From positions 1 to 8,943 of the forward strand of contig JAKBTA010000056.1 of the NCBI GenBank assembly GCA_021844645.1: a stretch of DNA of 8,943 nucleotides, given 5' to 3'. The DNA is from Nitrospirota bacterium (GTDB lineage Bacteria; Nitrospirota_A; Leptospirillia; Leptospirillales; Leptospirillaceae). The notes under the pieces are model-generated. The model saw only the letters and a program-made list of their open reading frames with translations, was not told the DNA's origin and searched no databases. Made by a program: the position numbers and the translations under genes. Each line of letters begins with the position of its first letter. Within the stretch, counting starts at the first letter, position 1. Positions 6,205 to 8,943 of the stretch are shown piece after piece.

Positions 6205-7592
6205 GCCGTCCAAAACTTCTGGTCGTCGATGACCATGCGAATACCAGGGCATGGATTAAAAGTTTTCTCGGCCATGTGGGCTATGATGTTCTTGAAGCGG
6301 GAACGGCCGAGAAAGCGCTTTCCATTCTTCGCCAGGAGGGATCTGGAGAGCTCGGTGCGGTCCTTCTTGACCTGAAGCTTCCTGATGGATCGGGGATTGA
6401 CCTGATCCGTCCCATCAGGGATCTGCGCCCATCCATGGCGATTATTATCATGACCGCCCATGCTTCTGTATCAACTGCGGTTGATGCAATCCAGAAGGGG
6501 GCATTCCACTATATTGAAAAACCGATAAATGAAGACATTCTTCTTGAGACATTAAGGCGTGTCCTTCCTTCCGGAGGATCACTTCTCGACTCCCGCCGCC
6601 CTGAAAATGCCCCTCCGGTTCTCTTGGGAGAGTCCCTTCCCATGCGGGAAATCCGGCAAAAAATCAATCTTAGTGCAAGCCACCCCGTGCCTGTTTTGAT
6701 TACTGGTGAGTCCGGAACGGGAAAAGAGGTTATTGCGCGGATGATTCATGATCTCTCTCCAAGTGCCAGAGAGCCGTTTGTCCCTGTTAATACCGGAGCG
6801 ATTGCCAAGGAGCTTGTGAGTGCCGAACTTTTTGGTTACGAGAGAGGTGCTTTCACAGGGGCCCAGGAGCGGAAGGTCGGGTGGTGCGAAGTGGCTGGCC
6901 GGGGGACATTGTTTCTCGACGAGATCGGGACAATGGAGCCTGCGACACAGGTGGCTCTTTTGCGGGTTATCGAGAGCAGATCCTTCCACCGGGTTGGTGG
7001 AACGGCCGAAATTCCCTTTATGGCCCGTATCATCGGGGCTACAAATGAAGCGCTGCCTGATCTCATCAGGGAGGGACGCTTCAGGGAGGATCTCTTTTAC
7101 AGGCTCAATGTGTTCGAAATCCATGTTCCGGCGCTCAGGGAGAGAAGCGAGGATATCCCCCAGCTTGCGATCCATTTTATTGAGGAGGCGTGGTCTACCG
7201 AGCCGGTACCCCAGATGACTTTCGACCCGGAAGCTTCACGGCTTCTCCGGGCCTACCCCTGGCCTGGAAACGTCAGGGAGCTTAGAAATGCCATGGTTTC
7301 TCTGGTTATCCAGAACTCTGTGGCTCTTTCCGGGGCGAAGGATGTCAGCATTACATCTGGAATGCTTCCCGACAAGATCAGGTTGACATCTGAAAACAGT
7401 CATTTGGGGGATCTGGCAGAGCGTGACGCAAGGTCACATGGGAAATCCCTGAGAGAAGGTGAAAAAGATCTCATCCGGAAGGCCCTTGCAGAAACCAGGG
7501 GAAACAAGTCTCGTGCATCGGAAATTTTGGGGATCAGCCGAAAGGCCCTTTATGCAAAAATAAAGGAGTATGGTCTGGGAGACCAATCGTAA
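6201..7592 (+). CDS. NtrC-family sigma-54-dependent response regulator, GlrR/QseF-like by context
   Basis: Cytoplasmic activator that, when phosphorylated by the upstream kinase, should remodel sigma-54 RNA polymerase at target promoters. The 463-residue product has three parts. The receiver domain (1-120) carries D10/D11, phospho-acceptor D57, T85 and K107. The AAA+ domain (about 140-370) has Walker A GESGTGKE (169-176), the sigma-54 contact motif GAFTGA (216-221), Walker B TLFLDEIG (236-243) and WPGNVREL (354-361). A Fis-type helix-turn-helix fills the C-terminus (about 431-459). The segment before GAFTGA reads VNTGAIAKEL where most relatives have a cysteine-alanine or cysteine-glycine pair after the asparagine; catalysis should not be affected. 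The ATG overlaps the lipoprotein stop and lacks its own clear ribosome site, implying translational coupling. It ends 18 bases from the convergent TSUP gene. No rpoN is in the window. Confidence 0.93.
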   Translation: MSRPKLLVVDDHANTRAWIKSFLGHVGYDVLEAGTAEKALSILRQEGSGELGAVLLDLKLPDGSGIDLIRPIRDLRPSMAIIIMTAHASVSTAVDAIQKGAFHYIEKPINEDILLETLRRVLPSGGSLLDSRRPENAPPVLLGESLPMREIRQKINLSASHPVPVLITGESGTGKEVIARMIHDLSPSAREPFVPVNTGAIAKELVSAELFGYERGAFTGAQERKVGWCEVAGRGTLFLDEIGTMEPATQVALLRVIESRSFHRVGGTAEIPFMARIIGATNEALPDLIREGRFREDLFYRLNVFEIHVPALRERSEDIPQLAIHFIEEAWSTEPVPQMTFDPEASRLLRAYPWPGNVRELRNAMVSLVIQNSVALSGAKDVSITSGMLPDKIRLTSENSHLGDLAERDARSHGKSLREGEKDLIRKALAETRGNKSRASEILGISRKALYAKIKEYGLGDQS

Positions 7593-7610
7593 CGCTCCGA
7601 TACTTCTGCG

Positions 7611-8393
7611 TCAGAAAAGAGCCCATAAAATGCGTACGAATGTTGCCAGAAGAAGGGTCAACTGCCCAAACCTGATGGCGTTTTTGGGGATCAGATAGTG
7701 GATTCTTGCACCTAGAAATGCTCCGAAGATCGCCCCCATAATAACAGGAATGCCTTCGAGGGGGATGGATCCTGCCGTAATGGTTTTTGTAATGGATCCG
7801 GCAATGGCCATCGGAATCATCAGGGCCAGTCCGCATCCAACCGCTATAGTGGAAGAATAACCCAATATGCCTGTAATGACCGGGTAGTACAGAAATCCTC
7901 CGCCAATTCCAAGAATCCCGCTGACAAGCCCAATTGATGACATCACAGCCGTTTCTGTGACGGGCTTTCCCTGGGCATCGCCCTTGAACGAGGTGATCAT
8001 TTCCCCAAAAAGGAGCAGCCCCGCGGCGACAGCAACTTCGAAGGCATAAAGAATCAGGATCGTTCTCCCCCTCAATCCGTGGGAAATGAGTCCGCCAAGC
8101 CCGCCTCCGACGAGAGACGCTGTCCCCCAGAGAAGGATCTTCCTGGTCGGTAAATCGGTATTGAGTTTGTGTGAGAGGAATCCGACAATTCCTGACAGGG
8201 TCACCTGGTACAGGGAGATCTGGGTTGCCGTAAAAGGTGTGAGATGCGGACCGTGCGCAAGAGGAAGGATAAAGAGGAGAAACGGGATCAGGACGATTGC
8301 GCCCCCTATTCCAAGCATTCCGGAGATCATTCCGGAAACAGTTCCGCCGAAGAGGAGAGTCAGAATCTCTGTCATTCCGCTAAAACTGCTCAT
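7611..8393 (-). CDS. TSUP-family membrane protein (sulfite exporter TauE/SafE-like, DUF81)
   Basis: Multi-pass inner-membrane transporter of the TSUP family; known members move sulfite, sulfonates or related sulfur anions. The substrate here cannot be read from sequence. The 260-residue product is almost entirely hydrophobic with about eight membrane segments. It carries the duplicated family signature, G-x3-G-x3-G-x-L-G-x-G-G: once at about 17-37 (ending AIVLIP) and once at 155-171 (ending GFLYYP). Both halves are intact and the length is typical. The start at 8393 has GGAG four bases upstream. An ATG at 8438 would add 15 polar residues and has only an A-rich stretch before it, and an ATG at 8375 is also possible. 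It faces the response regulator gene with 18 bases between stops and no visible terminator, so the two transcripts may overlap. Confidence 0.88.
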   Translation of the reverse strand: MSSFSGMTEILTLLFGGTVSGMISGMLGIGGAIVLIPFLLFILPLAHGPHLTPFTATQISLYQVTLSGIVGFLSHKLNTDLPTRKILLWGTASLVGGGLGGLISHGLRGRTILILYAFEVAVAAGLLLFGEMITSFKGDAQGKPVTETAVMSSIGLVSGILGIGGGFLYYPVITGILGYSSTIAVGCGLALMIPMAIAGSITKTITAGSIPLEGIPVIMGAIFGAFLGARIHYLIPKNAIRFGQLTLLLATFVRILWALF

Positions 8394-8450
8394 GAGACTC
8401 CATTCTGCGGTAACTGGTCGCGATTGTTTCTGGGGCATGAGACTTTTTTC

Positions 8451-8479
8451 TTATCCGGTTTTTTTGTATATGATATACT
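8451..8479 (+). promoter_or_regulatory. Candidate extended -10 promoter for the 98-residue protein gene
   Basis: TGATATACT (8471-8479) is a TGn-extended -10 box with a 5/6 match to TATAAT. TTATCC at 8451-8456 is a weak -35 with 17-base spacing, which is normal for extended -10 promoters. The expected start near 8486 leaves a leader of about 28 bases to the ATG at 8515. Confidence 0.5.
8466..8478. promoter_or_regulatory. Perfect 13-base palindrome overlapping both divergent -10 boxes
   Basis: GTATAT-G-ATATAC is a perfect 6-1-6 inverted repeat. It covers most of the plus-strand extended -10 and the minus-strand -10 candidate. It could be an operator for a dimeric regulator, or simply reflect two opposed AT-rich -10 elements. 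Nothing in the window identifies a binding protein. Confidence 0.4.
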
Positions 8480-8497
8480 TTTCCCGAGAGATCCCAA
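8470..8497 (-). promoter_or_regulatory. Candidate sigma-70 promoter for the TSUP gene
   Basis: On the minus strand, TTGGGA (8497-8492), a 16-base spacer and TATCAT (8475-8470) match the consensus at 4/6 and 5/6. The predicted start near 8463 leaves about 25 bases to the ATG at 8438 or about 70 to the ATG at 8393. It overlaps the plus-strand promoter back to back. Confidence 0.35.
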
Positions 8498-8514
8498 AAT
8501 GGCCGGAGGGTTGA

Positions 8515-8811
8515 ATGAGTCATATCTATGAGCTTTATTCCCGGGACAGGACCCATCCTGTGCGAGTCTATCTGCTGCATGAGGACCTTTTCACTGAAGA
8601 AGAGTTTTTTGACCTGATCCTTGAGTCGTTTGACCGATCAAGTCAGGATGAGTGGCATCTCCAGATTCTTGAGGTCGTCCGATATCTTGTTTCAAAAAAA
8701 GGATTTCGTGAGGCCGGTGGTTTGATTGAGGTCGGATTTCCGGGTGATGCTCCCAAGAATCTCGTGAAGTCAAGAATCATGAGCTATCTGGGGAAAGACC
8801 GGAGCGACTAG
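8515..8811 (+). CDS. Small protein of unknown function, 98 residues
   Basis: I do not recognise this protein. It is charged, lacks cysteine, signal peptide and membrane segments, and appears largely helical, with an acidic stretch (EDLFTEEEFFDLILESF, about 23-39) followed by an amphipathic region and a basic end. It is probably a soluble cytoplasmic protein. It is well supported as a gene: GGAGGG (8505-8510) sits four bases before the ATG, and an extended -10 promoter candidate lies just upstream. It is divergent from the TSUP gene and might share regulation with it. No function can be assigned. Confidence 0.75.
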   Translation: MSHIYELYSRDRTHPVRVYLLHEDLFTEEEFFDLILESFDRSSQDEWHLQILEVVRYLVSKKGFREAGGLIEVGFPGDAPKNLVKSRIMSYLGKDRSD

Positions 8812-8943
8812 CTGATTGGTTGCCTAACGTGTTGCATATATGAATCGGTTCCGGAAAGCCGGACGTAAGCAGGGGTTCGAATAGTTCACTTGAAATCTAT
8901 TTATAGCTAATCCATGCTGTCCATTATGGATAGATATGTAGCG
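8812..8943. other. Gene-free right edge with short inverted repeats
   Basis: No coding frame or RNA gene is visible in these 132 bases. TCCGG-AAAG-CCGGA (8850-8863) forms a small hairpin, but no T-run follows, so it is a poor terminator. ATCCAT and ATGGAT (8910-8915 and 8926-8931) form a second inverted repeat with a 10-base loop. With flanking GCTA (8906-8909) and TAGC (8939-8942) it can make a longer interrupted stem. The region probably includes the upstream sequence of a gene beyond the window. Confidence 0.45.

Noticed and set aside
7571..7585. Perfect hairpin TGGTCT-GGG-AGACCA at the end of the response regulator gene, considered as a terminator.
   Set aside because: It lies inside the coding region and no T-run follows on either strand.
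8812..8842. Possible sigma-54 promoter (TGGTTG and GTTGCA) in the right-edge tail.
   Set aside because: The distance between GG and GC is 14 bases, while the required spacing is 10.
8870..8885. GGGGTTCGAAT resembling a tRNA T-arm or an integration site remnant.
   Set aside because: The following bases do not pair to close a T-stem, no acceptor or CCA end follows, and no integrase is present.

Overview
The window reads as chromosomal core and envelope DNA from a Gram-negative bacterium. Two KDO genes (kdsD, kdsC) show that the cell makes lipopolysaccharide, and a lipoprotein with a lipobox fits a diderm envelope. Base composition is moderate (about half G+C by eye), and no rRNA, tRNA or other firm taxonomic marker is present. 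The protein character recalls Nitrospirota-type organisms such as Leptospirillum, but that is an impression and not a demonstrated placement. No mobile element, CRISPR array, phage gene or RNA gene was found.

Left part (1-2705, + strand): a tightly packed envelope-lipid operon. It holds kdsD (5' end cut by the window), kdsC, pgsA and plsY, each overlapping the next by 1 to 4 bases. The first two enzymes serve KDO synthesis. The last two are the committed step of phosphatidylglycerol synthesis and the first acylation of glycerol-3-phosphate. A spacer of about 390 bases follows (2706-3097). It has no convincing gene, but its AT-rich second half carries a plausible promoter.

Middle part (3098-7592, + strand): a membrane-anchored M23 (LytM-type) murein endopeptidase comes first. 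After a short gap with a near-consensus sigma-70 promoter come three overlapping genes: a membrane histidine kinase with a HAMP domain, a small lipoprotein with a C-terminal coiled coil, and an NtrC-family response regulator with an intact sigma-54 activation motif. This order (kinase, lipoprotein, sigma-54 activator) matches the enterobacterial GlrK-QseG-GlrR (QseE-QseG-QseF) envelope-stress system. The whole arrangement suggests a cell-envelope sensing module beside an envelope-remodelling enzyme.

Right part (7611-8943): a TSUP-family (sulfite exporter TauE/SafE-like) membrane protein lies on the minus strand, convergent with the response regulator. It is divergent from a 98-residue protein of unknown function. 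Candidate divergent promoters overlap at a perfect 13-base palindrome. The last 130 bases contain no gene, only small inverted repeats.

The most interesting element is the three-gene signalling module, and above all its lipoprotein, which seems to be a very divergent functional counterpart of QseG. Everything else is largely orthodox.
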